Source: an uncultured Lachnospiraceae bacterium (GTDB lineage Bacteria; Bacillota; Clostridia; Lachnospirales; Lachnospiraceae). From it: a stretch of DNA of 64,000 nucleotides. A program made the position numbers and the translations under genes. The stretch covers positions 1-64,000 of the forward strand of contig CABUBX010000003.1 of NCBI GenBank assembly GCA_902489925.1. The letters run 5' to 3'. The notes below the pieces were generated by a model. That model had not been told where the DNA came from. It ran no database searches and saw only the letters and a program-made list of their open reading frames with translations. Positions 9,091-20,277 of this stretch are shown here, in pieces. Every line of letters begins with the position of its first letter. The first letter of the stretch is position 1.

Positions 9091-10383
9091 TTATTCCTCC
9101 TTATTTCTCACAATGACCGACACACCGTCAGGAATGACTGTAATTTTTGCATCATCCCGTCCGAGATAAGCATCTGCCATTTTAATTGCTTCATCAACAC
9201 TTTCCGCATAATCCATCTGCATATCCAGCACCATCTGCTGCGGCGCCTGCGTTACCATAATGACCTTGTATTTTAAAAGTATTCTGCACAAAATCTGTGC
9301 TTCCCACTGGTCGGGAATCGTTTCTTCCATCGGCGTATCCAAAAATCTCTGCATGATTTCTTTTTTGTCCCTGCCGCCTGCAAACGTATCGTAAAGCGAC
9401 TGTCCGCCATGTCCGTCAATACAGCTCGATACCATAATAATGACACCACCCGGCTTACATGTGGCCTCCGCCGCCGTCATCCCTTTGACCGACTGATAAA
9501 TATTCTGGTCCAGCGGATAACCGCCATTGGTCGAAATAACAATATCTGCCGGCCTTGCATCAACACCGGACATCTCGTCAACAAAGCAACAGCCCGTTTT
9601 ATGTGCTGTGTTAAAGTTTCCCGCATAAGCTTTAATGACCTGCTTATTTTCATCCAGAACAACATTGACAATAAAGGCCAGCTTTGCAGCCCTGGCTGCA
9701 TAGACCATATCTTTATGAATCGGGTTGCCTTCCAAAATACCTGTTCTTGAATATGAACTGTCAATAAATGCCGAGCAATGGTTTGACATAACCGTTACAG
9801 CACTGGAAACCCCCGGCAAAACACTCTTTCGCCCGCCGGAAAATCCTGCGAAAAAGTGAGGCTCAATAAATCCCTCCGATATAAGCAAATCCGCTTCGGC
9901 AGCCACCTTATTAATCAGCAGCCTGCCGCCGGACGGCAGCGTGCCAATCTCCGTCATATCCTCGTCATTATGACTCATATGGACAACAAAATGAATATCT
10001 TCTCTTTCAACAATGTCCCTGCCGAATTTATAGATAAGCTCATCTTTTGTTGTCGGTCTGTGAAAACCTGTTGCAATCAAAATTGTCAGCCTTGCATCGG
10101 GATTGCCTGCTTTAATTTCATCAATGACCGCCGGTGTAATGACTTTGCTCGGTACCGGCCGTGTATGGTCGCTTGCAATCATCACAATATTTTTCTTACC
10201 CTTTGCAAGTTCTCTTAATCTCGGCGAATCAATCGGATTCCGGAGGGCTTCCCTGACAATCGCCTCTTGCGGCCTGTCTGCCTTGTATTCGTGCGCTTTT
10301 GAAACAAGCACGCCGTTTAATCGTTCATCCGGAATTGTAATTTTCATTTTTTCTTTGCCAAAAGGCAAGCTAATCACTGCCAT
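9091..10383 (-). CDS. larA: Lactate racemase LarA (nickel-pincer enzyme family)
   Basis: A 430-residue LarA/DUF2088 protein that would interconvert L- and D-lactate so a single dehydrogenase can use both. Residues equivalent to the Lactobacillus plantarum active site are all visible: Asp72 and Arg75 in DHTRP, His108 in GFHRP, then His176, Lys186 and His202 in EPHFFAGFSGGRK and SNHCS. The spacing between the last three (10 and 16 residues) is identical to the known enzyme. LarA needs the nickel-pincer cofactor made by LarB, LarC and LarE; those genes are not in this window. AGGAGG precedes the ATG at 10383. Confidence 0.92.
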   Translation of the reverse strand: MAVISLPFGKEKMKITIPDERLNGVLVSKAHEYKADRPQEAIVREALRNPIDSPRLRELAKGKKNIVMIASDHTRPVPSKVITPAVIDEIKAGNPDARLTILIATGFHRPTTKDELIYKFGRDIVEREDIHFVVHMSHNDEDMTEIGTLPSGGRLLINKVAAEADLLISEGFIEPHFFAGFSGGRKSVLPGVSSAVTVMSNHCSAFIDSSYSRTGILEGNPIHKDMVYAARAAKLAFIVNVVLDENKQVIKAYAGNFNTAHKTGCCFVDEMSGVDARPADIVISTNGGYPLDQNIYQSVKGMTAAEATCKPGGVIIMVSSCIDGHGGQSLYDTFAGGRDKKEIMQRFLDTPMEETIPDQWEAQILCRILLKYKVIMVTQAPQQMVLDMQMDYAESVDEAIKMADAYLGRDDAKITVIPDGVSVIVRNKEE

Positions 10384-10396
10384 CTCAAACTTCCTC

Positions 10397-11941
10397 CTAA
10401 ATCAGGCTCATGCCAAAATAAGCAACAAGTCCGTAAATGATAATAAAAATCACATAATATTTAACGACGCCTGTCAGCATCTTGCTTTCCTGTCCGACAG
10501 TATCTGTCGCTGCTGCGGCAACTGCAATGCTCTGAGGTGATATAATCTTCCCTGCCGTGCTGCCGATTGTGTTTGCCGCAACCATCCACGTTGCATCCAT
10601 ATTCAAGGCTGCTGCCGTACTGTACTGAAGCTTTGCAAAAAGGACACTGCTTGATGTGGCGCTGCCTGTCACAAATGTACCAATTGAGCCAATAAGCGGT
10701 GCAACAAGCGGATAAAAGCTTCCGGTAATACCGACAATAAAATCTGCAATATTTTGTGTCATGCCGCTGTAGCCCATGACCTTCGCCGTTCCTAAAACAG
10801 CCATAATTGTGATAATTGTTTTTGACATTTGCTTCACGGTCGCACCAAGCACCTTAAAAATCTCTTTTACAGGACACTTCTGAATCAGTCCGCCGATTAT
10901 GGCGGCAATTAAAATAAGCACGCCCGGTGTGGCAATCCAAGTTAATGTATACGGTGCCGCACCCTCTCCGGTATAAATCGGAATACTTGATTTCACTGCT
11001 GCCAGAGGCTCATGAATCTCAGGAACCAATGATGATGTCACTAAGAGGAAAATAAGAACGAGAATAAAAGGACTCCATGCAATCAGACCTTTTTTTACAC
11101 CTACCGATGTATCGTCCTCCTCAACATTGATATCAAATTCCGTTTTCTTATCTTTTCTTAAAAGTTTTGCAAAAATAATGGTTACTGCCATACACACAAC
11201 AGAGCCAAGCACGGCAGGAAGCTCTGCACCGACAAACTTTGCGGTTAAATACTGCGGAATCACAAAAGCCGCACCTGAAATCAGTGTAATTAAGCCGACT
11301 CCCTTAAAGGCTGCAAAGCCTTTGGCACCACATTGCTTTCCGGTCATATATACAACAAAAAACGGAACTAAAATTATCATCACAAACAGCTGCAAAACAA
11401 CATAGACGGCTGTCTGCATCGAATCGGTGCCGGCCACATTGGCTGCTGTCACCGTCGGGATACCGATTGAGCCAAAGGCCACCGGCGTTGTATTTGCCAC
11501 AAGACAAACAATCGCAGAAAACAGAGGATTAAATCCAAGGCCGATAAGTATGCCTGCCGGAATCGCGACCGCTGTGCCAAAACCGGCCATGCCTTCCATA
11601 AAACCGCCAAACCCCCACGCAATAATCAGAACCAAAATTCTCTTGTCTTTCGATACAGAAGTCAGCATTTTTTTAATAATGTCCATGTTCTTTGTATGAA
11701 CGACAAGATTGTAGGTAAAAACTGCGGCAACAATGACAAGGCAGATTGGCCAAATTGCCATCACAAAACCTTCTGCGGTTCCCGTTGCCACATCCAAAGG
11801 CTTTTGCTTCCAGATAAACAATGCTTCAATCAATGTAATAACTAAAGCAATCGGACAAGCCTTATAACCGGGCATCTTTAAACCACTCAATGCAATGATT
11901 AAGAAAATAATCGGCAGCATTGCGAGCAAAAACATAAGCAT
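10397..11941 (-). CDS. lctP: L-lactate permease (LctP/LldP family)
   Basis: A 514-residue polytopic membrane protein with about twelve to fourteen hydrophobic segments. Family-typical stretches are GGFMEGMAGFGTAVAIPAG (about 120-140) and TGSATSSSVLFAKLQ (about 425-440). It imports lactate, probably with H+ or Na+. It is the first gene of the lactate operon, downstream of the promoter with two operators. The start at 11941 is chosen because AAGGGGGAA lies just upstream; an earlier in-frame ATG at 11965 includes that site in its coding sequence. Confidence 0.93.
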   Translation of the reverse strand: MLMFLLAMLPIIFLIIALSGLKMPGYKACPIALVITLIEALFIWKQKPLDVATGTAEGFVMAIWPICLVIVAAVFTYNLVVHTKNMDIIKKMLTSVSKDKRILVLIIAWGFGGFMEGMAGFGTAVAIPAGILIGLGFNPLFSAIVCLVANTTPVAFGSIGIPTVTAANVAGTDSMQTAVYVVLQLFVMIILVPFFVVYMTGKQCGAKGFAAFKGVGLITLISGAAFVIPQYLTAKFVGAELPAVLGSVVCMAVTIIFAKLLRKDKKTEFDINVEEDDTSVGVKKGLIAWSPFILVLIFLLVTSSLVPEIHEPLAAVKSSIPIYTGEGAAPYTLTWIATPGVLILIAAIIGGLIQKCPVKEIFKVLGATVKQMSKTIITIMAVLGTAKVMGYSGMTQNIADFIVGITGSFYPLVAPLIGSIGTFVTGSATSSSVLFAKLQYSTAAALNMDATWMVAANTIGSTAGKIISPQSIAVAAAATDTVGQESKMLTGVVKYYVIFIIIYGLVAYFGMSLI

Positions 11942-12016
11942 ATTTTGTTCCCCCTTCGAACACATTTCAGGGCAGGATGCGTCTTGCGCTTTTTCGCATT
12001 GCTCTGTTTTTTAAAT

Positions 12017-12027
12017 TGGTACTACCA
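12017..12027. promoter_or_regulatory. Operator 2, TGGTACTACCA, lactate operon
   Basis: TGGT-3-ACCA is the half-site pattern bound by FadR/LldR-type GntR regulators. This copy lies in the untranslated leader of lctP and is identical to the one at 12073. The centre-to-centre distance is 56 bases, compatible with looping or with two independent dimers. The adjacent FCD-type GntR gene is the obvious ligand-responsive repressor. Confidence 0.75.
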
Positions 12028-12072
12028 GTTTTGAGAAAAAAAATTGATTTAGTGCTGCCGGCATGCCCTAAC

Positions 12073-12083
12073 TGGTACTACCA
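12073..12083. promoter_or_regulatory. Operator 1, TGGTACTACCA, lactate operon
   Basis: Second perfect copy of the TGGT-3-ACCA palindrome. It lies about 10 to 20 bases downstream of the predicted transcription start of the lactate operon, where a bound repressor would block RNA polymerase. Confidence 0.78.
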
Positions 12084-12100
12084 CTTCTTTATCTGTGCTT

Positions 12101-12130
12101 ATTATACAACCATTAAAATCCATCCGTCAA
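12101..12130 (-). promoter_or_regulatory. Promoter of the lactate utilisation operon
   Basis: On the minus strand TTGACG (12130-12125) and TATAAT (12106-12101) are separated by 18 bases. The predicted start near 12094 gives a leader of about 150 bases containing both GntR operators. Confidence 0.7.
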
Positions 12131-12237
12131 TATCATTTATAAAATTTTGTCAATACTACACAAAAATACCGCGCATAATTTATGCATTATCCACAGTATT
12201 TGTTCAAAGCAATTGTTACATATTTGTCAATCATCAT

Positions 12238-12912
12238 CTAGTCATTCTGGTACGTAATAATATACTGAAAGTGCATCGAAAGCCCTTCTAGCGCCATTTC
12301 CTTATCCCCGTTGACAATCCCCTCTACAATCATACGGTGTGAATTTTTCAAATCCTCATCCCGCTGCATGCCGGTAATAATCTTACTTCTCATCGTTGGA
12401 ATATAGGCATCCAAAGTCTTTGTCAATGCCCGGAAATTAGCAATCATATACTCATTATTCGTTGCCTCAATCAAATAATAATGCAGCGCTTTATCGCACT
12501 TTACCCTTTCGTGTTCACTGACGGCTGTCTCGAGTTTTTCAAGATGCTTCATCAGATTTTCACTCTGTTCATCTGTTAAATTTCCGACAAGCAAATTGAC
12601 AGCCTCCCACTCCAAGCCGTAACGAAATTCTGTAATCTGCTCATTGCTTCTATTATTCAACAAATACATAAAAGTCATTACATCCCTGAGTGTTTTATCA
12701 AAATTACGGGCAATAAAATTTCCCGCACCGTGCTGACTTTCAATAACACCGAGATTTTCCATTGTCTTTAATCCTTCGCGCACAGAATTTCTGCTGATTT
12801 GCAAAAGTTCAGCCAAATCTCTTTCTGCCGGAAGTTTATCGCCTGCTTTTATTTCTCCGGCATAAAGCCTGTTCCATATATATTCTCTGACTTTCATATA
12901 AGATTTTTCCAT
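12238..12912 (-). CDS. GntR family regulator, FCD subfamily (LldR/LctA-like)
   Basis: A 224-residue regulator. Residues 1-70 form the winged helix of GntR proteins (AERDLAELLQISRNSVREGL, then LGVIESQHGAGNFI). Residues 85-220 form the all-helical FCD ligand domain, typical of repressors that sense lactate, pyruvate or other carboxylates. It is encoded immediately upstream of, and in the same direction as, the lactate operon, whose promoter carries two palindromes of the type this family binds. No such site is seen before its own gene. The ATG at 12912 with GGGGGAG 7 bases upstream is preferred over the TTG at 12915. Confidence 0.92.
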   Translation of the reverse strand: MEKSYMKVREYIWNRLYAGEIKAGDKLPAERDLAELLQISRNSVREGLKTMENLGVIESQHGAGNFIARNFDKTLRDVMTFMYLLNNRSNEQITEFRYGLEWEAVNLLVGNLTDEQSENLMKHLEKLETAVSEHERVKCDKALHYYLIEATNNEYMIANFRALTKTLDAYIPTMRSKIITGMQRDEDLKNSHRMIVEGIVNGDKEMALEGLSMHFQYIITYQND

Positions 12913-13002
12913 CAAACGACTCCCCCTGTCATGGCATAATAGTGCCCGTATCCGTAAGCCTATAATGACAGTATAGCATAAAAATCTGCTTTTTGCGACA
13001 CC

Positions 13003-13028
13003 AAAATAGGAGGGGATAACCCCTCCTA
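13003..13028 (-). terminator. Terminator behind the decayed sugar kinase
   Basis: TAGGAGGGG and CCCCTCCTA form a perfect 9-base stem with a four-base loop, followed by TTTT on the minus strand. It overlaps the kinase relic's stop codon, so the original 3' end survives. Confidence 0.8.
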
Positions 13029-14011
13029 AATTTCACTCATTTTTGCATAAATTCCGGAAAGCTTAGGATAAATCTGTTTATAGACTTCCTCATACAGCTT
13101 TTCATAAATTTCTTCAAACTTAAATCCGCCCCGCTTTTCCATATGGCGCATCCCATCCATCAGGGCAAAGTTAATTCCCTCGATAATTGCCCGATATAAA
13201 TGGATCCTTGTATGCACATCCGAAAGTCCGATAACCGCGCCTTTGGCATCCGGCATCGTCAGATTCGGCGTAAAATACGGCTGAAGCACAAGACCGTCAC
13301 ATCCTGCCGGCACTTCCTTTAATCGTCTGTTTAATAATTCCTCCGGCTGTAATTTAAGCTCAACTGCCTCCATCACTTCTTTTTGGGCAAATTCCTTTTT
13401 AAACCATGAAATGAGCCAATAGCCTCTGAAAATTTCTATTTCCGGCGTATAATGGCCGGGCAAAATTGAATCGTAAGGCGGTATAAAGCTTTCCGATACA
13501 TTCACCCGGACGCACAAGCTCGCACATCATCCTATCCGGCAAATCAAACACCGGACGCACAAGGTCATTTTTCTTTTTCCAGCGTCTGTTTTTAAAATCA
13601 TACGGTAAATATCCGACAATCGAAGCATCCGAATCCGCCATGCGCCCGGTCAGCTTATAATTCAAATAAGTTCCCCAAAGTACATATTTGTCGGTTTTTT
13701 CCCAAATTTCCGGTTCATTCTCATGAATCCAGTTGCAGTGAGACTTCTGATACTGAAGCTTCAACGTCCTCGTCATTCCGGCCGCCTTGATGGCAGCGGA
13801 TACCCACGGCTTTAAGGCAGGCTTCCCTGCGGCCCGCCTTTGGTCGAGCCATAAAATTGCCGGACGCAAAGGTTTGCCGTCCTTGCCGACACAGACGCTT
13901 GTGCACCGGATTGTTGTCAGCGTCACTGCCTCAACACATTCAAACAGCTTTGGAAAACTCTCCTTAATCTGTCTTGCGACACGGCACATATTTTCATAAT
14001 AAAAATCCTGT
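13026..14011 (-). pseudogene. Decayed FGGY-family carbohydrate kinase
   Basis: Two overlapping reading frames together resemble an FGGY sugar kinase (normal length about 490-510) but only about 320 residues remain. The upstream part (about 14010-13500) begins within the domain at QDFYYENMCRVARQI, so the ATP-binding start of the protein is missing. Around 13510 the frame changes from PGECIGK to VNVSESFIPPY, with the intervening conserved core (the GGSDKA-like region) absent. Near the C-terminus FKFEEI runs directly into YEKLYEEVYKQIYP, skipping the second ATP-binding segment. At least three deletions have therefore occurred, and the product cannot be an active kinase. Original substrate unknown. 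Confidence 0.85.
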
Positions 14012-14020
14012 AAACATCAA

Positions 14021-14090
14021 AGAAGGTGCCCGCATAATTTTCTTGGCAAGCTAAAAATGCTCGCCTGCGAAAAATATCCGGACACCTTCT
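14021..14090. repeat. 70-base imperfect inverted repeat
   Basis: AGAAGGTG at one end and CACCTTCT at the other pair, extend with TCCG/CGGG, and enclose a second stem GGCGAGC/GCTTGCC. It lies between the NifX/SlyD gene and the decayed kinase. On the minus strand it could end transcription of the upstream gene, but the T tract is weak. It may also be the scar of a small mobile repeat. Confidence 0.5.
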
Positions 14091-14113
14091 CCTACATTTC
14101 ACACCTTCAAATT

Positions 14114-14974
14114 TTACAGAACCTCTACAAGCTCAATTCTAAAGTTTAATTCTTTTCCTGCCAGTTCATGATTGGCATCAAGCTTAATAATCTTTTCATC
14201 CTTTTCCACAACTCTTACAGGAAACTGCTGACCATACTGATTTGAAAGATAAACCTGCTGGTCAACCTCAAGCTGCTCTGAACCCGGAAGCTGTGCAATT
14301 TCAAATGTAAGAATTGCTGTCGGGTCAGGCATACCATAGGCTTCCTCAGGCATCAGATGAACATCAATCACCTGACCGACCTCCATATCTGCAATTGCCG
14401 CATCAAAGCCCTGAATCATCTGTCCGGCACCACAGACAAACTCCAAAGGCTCGCCGCGGTCGTAAGATGAATCAAACTGTGTACCGTCATTTAATGTCCC
14501 TCTGTAATGGGCACGGCAAGTTTTGCCTACATTGCGCCCTGTAAGGGTTGTATGACCACCGCAGGATGAGCCGCAGCCGCTGCCGCAATGACCGCCGCAG
14601 GAGTGACCTTCGTCATGACTTCCGCAATCATGTTCACCTTCATGGTGGTGATTACAATTGACACCTGTCGATTCAAGCTCGCCTGCAAGGTAAGCCGCTG
14701 CTGCCTCATCAACATCCCCCTCCGCACCTGAGCAAACTTCAATGCCGGCTTTAGAAAGGGCATCCTGTGCACCGCCGCCGATACCGCCGCAAATTAATAC
14801 ATTAACACCCTGCTCGGCCAAAACACCCGCAAGCGCACCGTGTCCGCTGCCGTTTGAGCTGATGATTTCACTGGAAACAATCTTGTTGTCTTCAACATCA
14901 TAAACTTTAAAGTTTTCTGTTTTTCCAAAATGCTGAAATATATTGCCATTGTCGTAAGTTATTGCTATTTTCAT
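14114..14974 (-). CDS. Fusion of a NifX/NifB-like cofactor-binding domain with a SlyD-like FKBP prolyl isomerase
   Basis: A 286-residue protein with three parts. Residues 1-105 resemble the dinitrogenase iron-molybdenum cofactor biosynthesis (NifX/NafY-type) fold: MKIAITYDNG, HFGKTENFKVYD, and LICGGIGGGAQ. Residues about 106-145 are a linker packed with His, Cys and Gly (HHHEGEHDCG, GGHCGSGCGSSCGG), suited to metal binding. Residues about 146-286 are an FKBP/SlyD domain (GTQFDSSYDRGEPLEF, MIQGFDAAIADMEVGQ, PEEAYG) including the flap insert and the ANHELAGKELNF segment. SlyD proteins are Ni-binding chaperone-isomerases in Ni-enzyme maturation. The start at 14974 follows GAGG; an earlier ATG at 14995 precedes it. 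Combined role unknown. Confidence 0.88.
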   Translation of the reverse strand: MKIAITYDNGNIFQHFGKTENFKVYDVEDNKIVSSEIISSNGSGHGALAGVLAEQGVNVLICGGIGGGAQDALSKAGIEVCSGAEGDVDEAAAAYLAGELESTGVNCNHHHEGEHDCGSHDEGHSCGGHCGSGCGSSCGGHTTLTGRNVGKTCRAHYRGTLNDGTQFDSSYDRGEPLEFVCGAGQMIQGFDAAIADMEVGQVIDVHLMPEEAYGMPDPTAILTFEIAQLPGSEQLEVDQQVYLSNQYGQQFPVRVVEKDEKIIKLDANHELAGKELNFRIELVEVL

Positions 14975-15060
14975 CTCTTTTTCCTCATTTCTCATAATTT
15001 GAATCCGAACCTTTCAGCCCGCTTCATTTAAACTTCGGCAACTGCTCTTGTTTTGCCGCC

Positions 15061-15927
15061 TTAAATCTTTGGCCGATACCGCATATCACTGACTGTATAG
15101 ACCGTAATAAATGCCTCCGTATCTAATTGATTGATAAACCGCATCAGCTGCTGATATTCACTCTTATTCACAATCGTGATAATCTCATGATGTGTGTCCA
15201 TACTGTAAGCACCAATCGCCTCATAAATTGTTGCACCGCTGTGAAGCTTATGAAGTATAAAGTCTTTAAGCTCATCTTCTTTTTTTGTAATAATACAGAC
15301 GCGCCTTTTTACATTCTGTCCGAAAATAAAATAGTCCAGTATCATTCCATTAAAAAATGTTCCAATGACACTGAGCACGACAATTTTCTTATCATATACA
15401 AGTGCCGAGGAGATGGAAATCAACATGCCCGACAGTGACATTGCCTGTCCCAACTCCATGTGCAAATATTTATTCATAATTTTTGCGACAATGTCAAGGC
15501 CGCCGGAAGAAGCATTCAGATTAAATAAAATACTCAATCCTAAACTTACAAGGAGGATATATGCCAAAACATCCAATTCGGCACTTCCCGTCATAGACTG
15601 ATTGTTCGGCCAAAGCTTTTCATACAGTGCAAGCAGCAGCGGCAGCAGAATACTCGTGTAAACTGTTTTTGCGCCAAAGGCTTTTCCGCATGTAAAAAAT
15701 CCGATAATTAAAAGCAGTACATTTAAAATCATTGTAATGGCAGAAATCGGCAGCGGTATAAAATTTGACAGCACTATGGACAAACCGGCAATACTGCTGA
15801 CAGAAGCCTTGCTTGGCACTAAAAAGAAAAATACTGCCAGTGAAACAATGGTTACACCGATAGTCAGTAAAACGCCCTCTTTCAGCCACCCAACTGAATT
15901 TTTCGATAATGTCTTTTGCCTATTCAT
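15061..15927 (-). CDS. YitT family membrane protein (DUF161/DUF2179)
   Basis: A 288-residue protein with five or six membrane segments in residues 15-200 and a soluble C-terminal DUF2179 domain. Characteristic stretches are ASSGGLDIVAKI (about 138-150) and the tail TVSDMRYRP. The family is widespread in Firmicutes; its transport or signalling role is not established. It lies downstream of the ATP synthase operon in the same direction, separated by a terminator, so it is probably transcribed independently. Confidence 0.88.
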   Translation of the reverse strand: MNRQKTLSKNSVGWLKEGVLLTIGVTIVSLAVFFFLVPSKASVSSIAGLSIVLSNFIPLPISAITMILNVLLLIIGFFTCGKAFGAKTVYTSILLPLLLALYEKLWPNNQSMTGSAELDVLAYILLVSLGLSILFNLNASSGGLDIVAKIMNKYLHMELGQAMSLSGMLISISSALVYDKKIVVLSVIGTFFNGMILDYFIFGQNVKRRVCIITKKEDELKDFILHKLHSGATIYEAIGAYSMDTHHEIITIVNKSEYQQLMRFINQLDTEAFITVYTVSDMRYRPKI

Positions 15928-15942
15928 AATCTTGTCCTACTT

Positions 15943-15980
15943 AAAAACTCCCTTAAAGCAATAACCTTCAGGGAGTTTTA
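15943..15980 (-). terminator. Terminator of the ATP synthase operon
   Basis: AAACTCCCT pairs with AGGGAGTTT around a 17-base loop, followed by T-rich sequence on the minus strand. It lies just past the atpC stop codon. Confidence 0.8.
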
Positions 15981-15983
15981 TTT

Positions 15984-16394
15984 TTATTTATATCTTTGTG
16001 CAAGCTCAATTCTTATGAGTGCACGGTGTAATGACAGCTCTGCCCTCGCAACATCAATGCTGCCCGGTGAAGCTGACAGACGTTTCTTTGCGCGTTCCTT
16101 AGAAGCCTTCGCACGTTCCACATCAATCTCCTCCGGCCATTCTGCGGTTTCTGCAAGAATCGTAATCTTATCCGGCAAAATCTCCGCAAAACCCTCATGA
16201 AGCGCCGCACATTTTACGGTATTTCCCTGATAGACCTTCATAATACCGGGTTTTAATATATTTGTCATCGGAATGTATCCCGGATAAATACCGATTTCAC
16301 CTTCACTTGTCACAATCTCAACCAGTGTTGCCTCGCCCTCATAGAAAATTCTGTCAGGAGAAATAATATCAACTTTTATTGTATTTTCGGCCAC
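15984..16394 (-). CDS. atpC: F1Fo-ATP synthase epsilon subunit
   Basis: A 136-residue epsilon subunit, part of the central rotor stalk. The N-terminal beta-sandwich begins KVDIISPDRIFYEGEA and the C-terminal helical hairpin runs from about 90 to 133. It starts with GTG at 16394, after AAGTAGGTG. Last gene of the atp operon. Confidence 0.93.
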   Translation of the reverse strand: MAENTIKVDIISPDRIFYEGEATLVEIVTSEGEIGIYPGYIPMTNILKPGIMKVYQGNTVKCAALHEGFAEILPDKITILAETAEWPEEIDVERAKASKERAKKRLSASPGSIDVARAELSLHRALIRIELAQRYK

Positions 16395-16402
16395 AAAATC
16401 AC

Positions 16403-17815
<1,413 letters not shown>

Positions 17816-17824
17816 TTAGCGTCG

Positions 17825-18718
17825 TCAGGACAATGCCTCAGAACCCGAAACAATCTCGGTAATTTCCTGAGTAATCGCACCCTGTCTTGCTCTGTTATAG
17901 CTCAATGTCAACTTATCTATCATTTCTTCTGCGTTGCTGGTTGCATTATCCATCGCAGTCATACGGGCACCGTTTTCAGATGCTGCCGCTTCCATCAGGG
18001 CACCGTAAATCAAACTGCATACATACTTTGGAATTACAGCATCCAGCACCTCCTCCGGCTCAGGCTCATAATTCATCGGCACCGATAATGCCTTATCGGC
18101 ACTTACCTTATCAGTGCCTGCAGCCTGCATTGCCGCATCGGCATTATCCATGTCAACCGGCAGAAGCTTTATAAGTCTCGGAATATGCACAACTGTATTT
18201 TTAAAGCTTGTATAGGCCAGCCATATCTCTCCGACTTCACCGTCGGTGTAGGCTTTAAGCACATCCCTGCCGATAGCTGCTGCATCGGCATAGGACGGTG
18301 CCTCAATCACATCCGAATAATCGCCCTTCACACTGTAGCCGCGGCTCGTTAATGTATCGCGGCCCTTACGTCCGACAGTATATAAAAGGGCATCGGACTT
18401 TTTAATCCCTTCAGCATCACTGACAAGCTTCACAATACTGCTGTTGTAGCCGCCGGCAAGTCCTCTGTTGGAGGTCACCGCAATGACAGCCTTCTTTTCA
18501 GAAGCACCGGCCGTCAAATACGGATGGATAATGTTGCCGGATTTTGCAAGAATAGAGGAAACAGTCTGATACATCTTATCAAAATATGGCTTTGAGCTCT
18601 CAGCCCGTCCTTTGGCCTTTTGGAACTTCACCGTAGAAACCAATTTCATCGCTTTTGTAATCTGGGCTGTACTTTGGATACTGCCTTTACGCCTTTTGAT
18701 TTCTCTCATTGAAGCCAT
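17825..18718 (-). CDS. atpG: F1Fo-ATP synthase gamma subunit
   Basis: A 297-residue central stalk subunit. N-terminal helix MREIKRRKGSIQSTAQITKAMKLV and C-terminal NATSNAEEMIDKLTLSYNRARQ are the two conserved coiled-coil segments that rotate inside the alpha/beta hexamer. GGGGTGAGG precedes the ATG at 18718. Confidence 0.95.
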   Translation of the reverse strand: MASMREIKRRKGSIQSTAQITKAMKLVSTVKFQKAKGRAESSKPYFDKMYQTVSSILAKSGNIIHPYLTAGASEKKAVIAVTSNRGLAGGYNSSIVKLVSDAEGIKKSDALLYTVGRKGRDTLTSRGYSVKGDYSDVIEAPSYADAAAIGRDVLKAYTDGEVGEIWLAYTSFKNTVVHIPRLIKLLPVDMDNADAAMQAAGTDKVSADKALSVPMNYEPEPEEVLDAVIPKYVCSLIYGALMEAAASENGARMTAMDNATSNAEEMIDKLTLSYNRARQGAITQEITEIVSGSEALS

Positions 18719-18732
18719 ACATCCTCACCCCT

Positions 18733-20277
<1,545 letters not shown>

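Noticed and set aside
8743..9276. 177-residue plus-strand frame opposite lctD and larA
   Set aside because: Fully antisense to the conserved catalytic regions of both genes; composition is unlike a real protein.
13399..13989. Functional short sugar kinase
   Set aside because: The frame lacks both ATP-binding segments and ends in unrelated sequence after a frame change; it is treated as part of the pseudogene.
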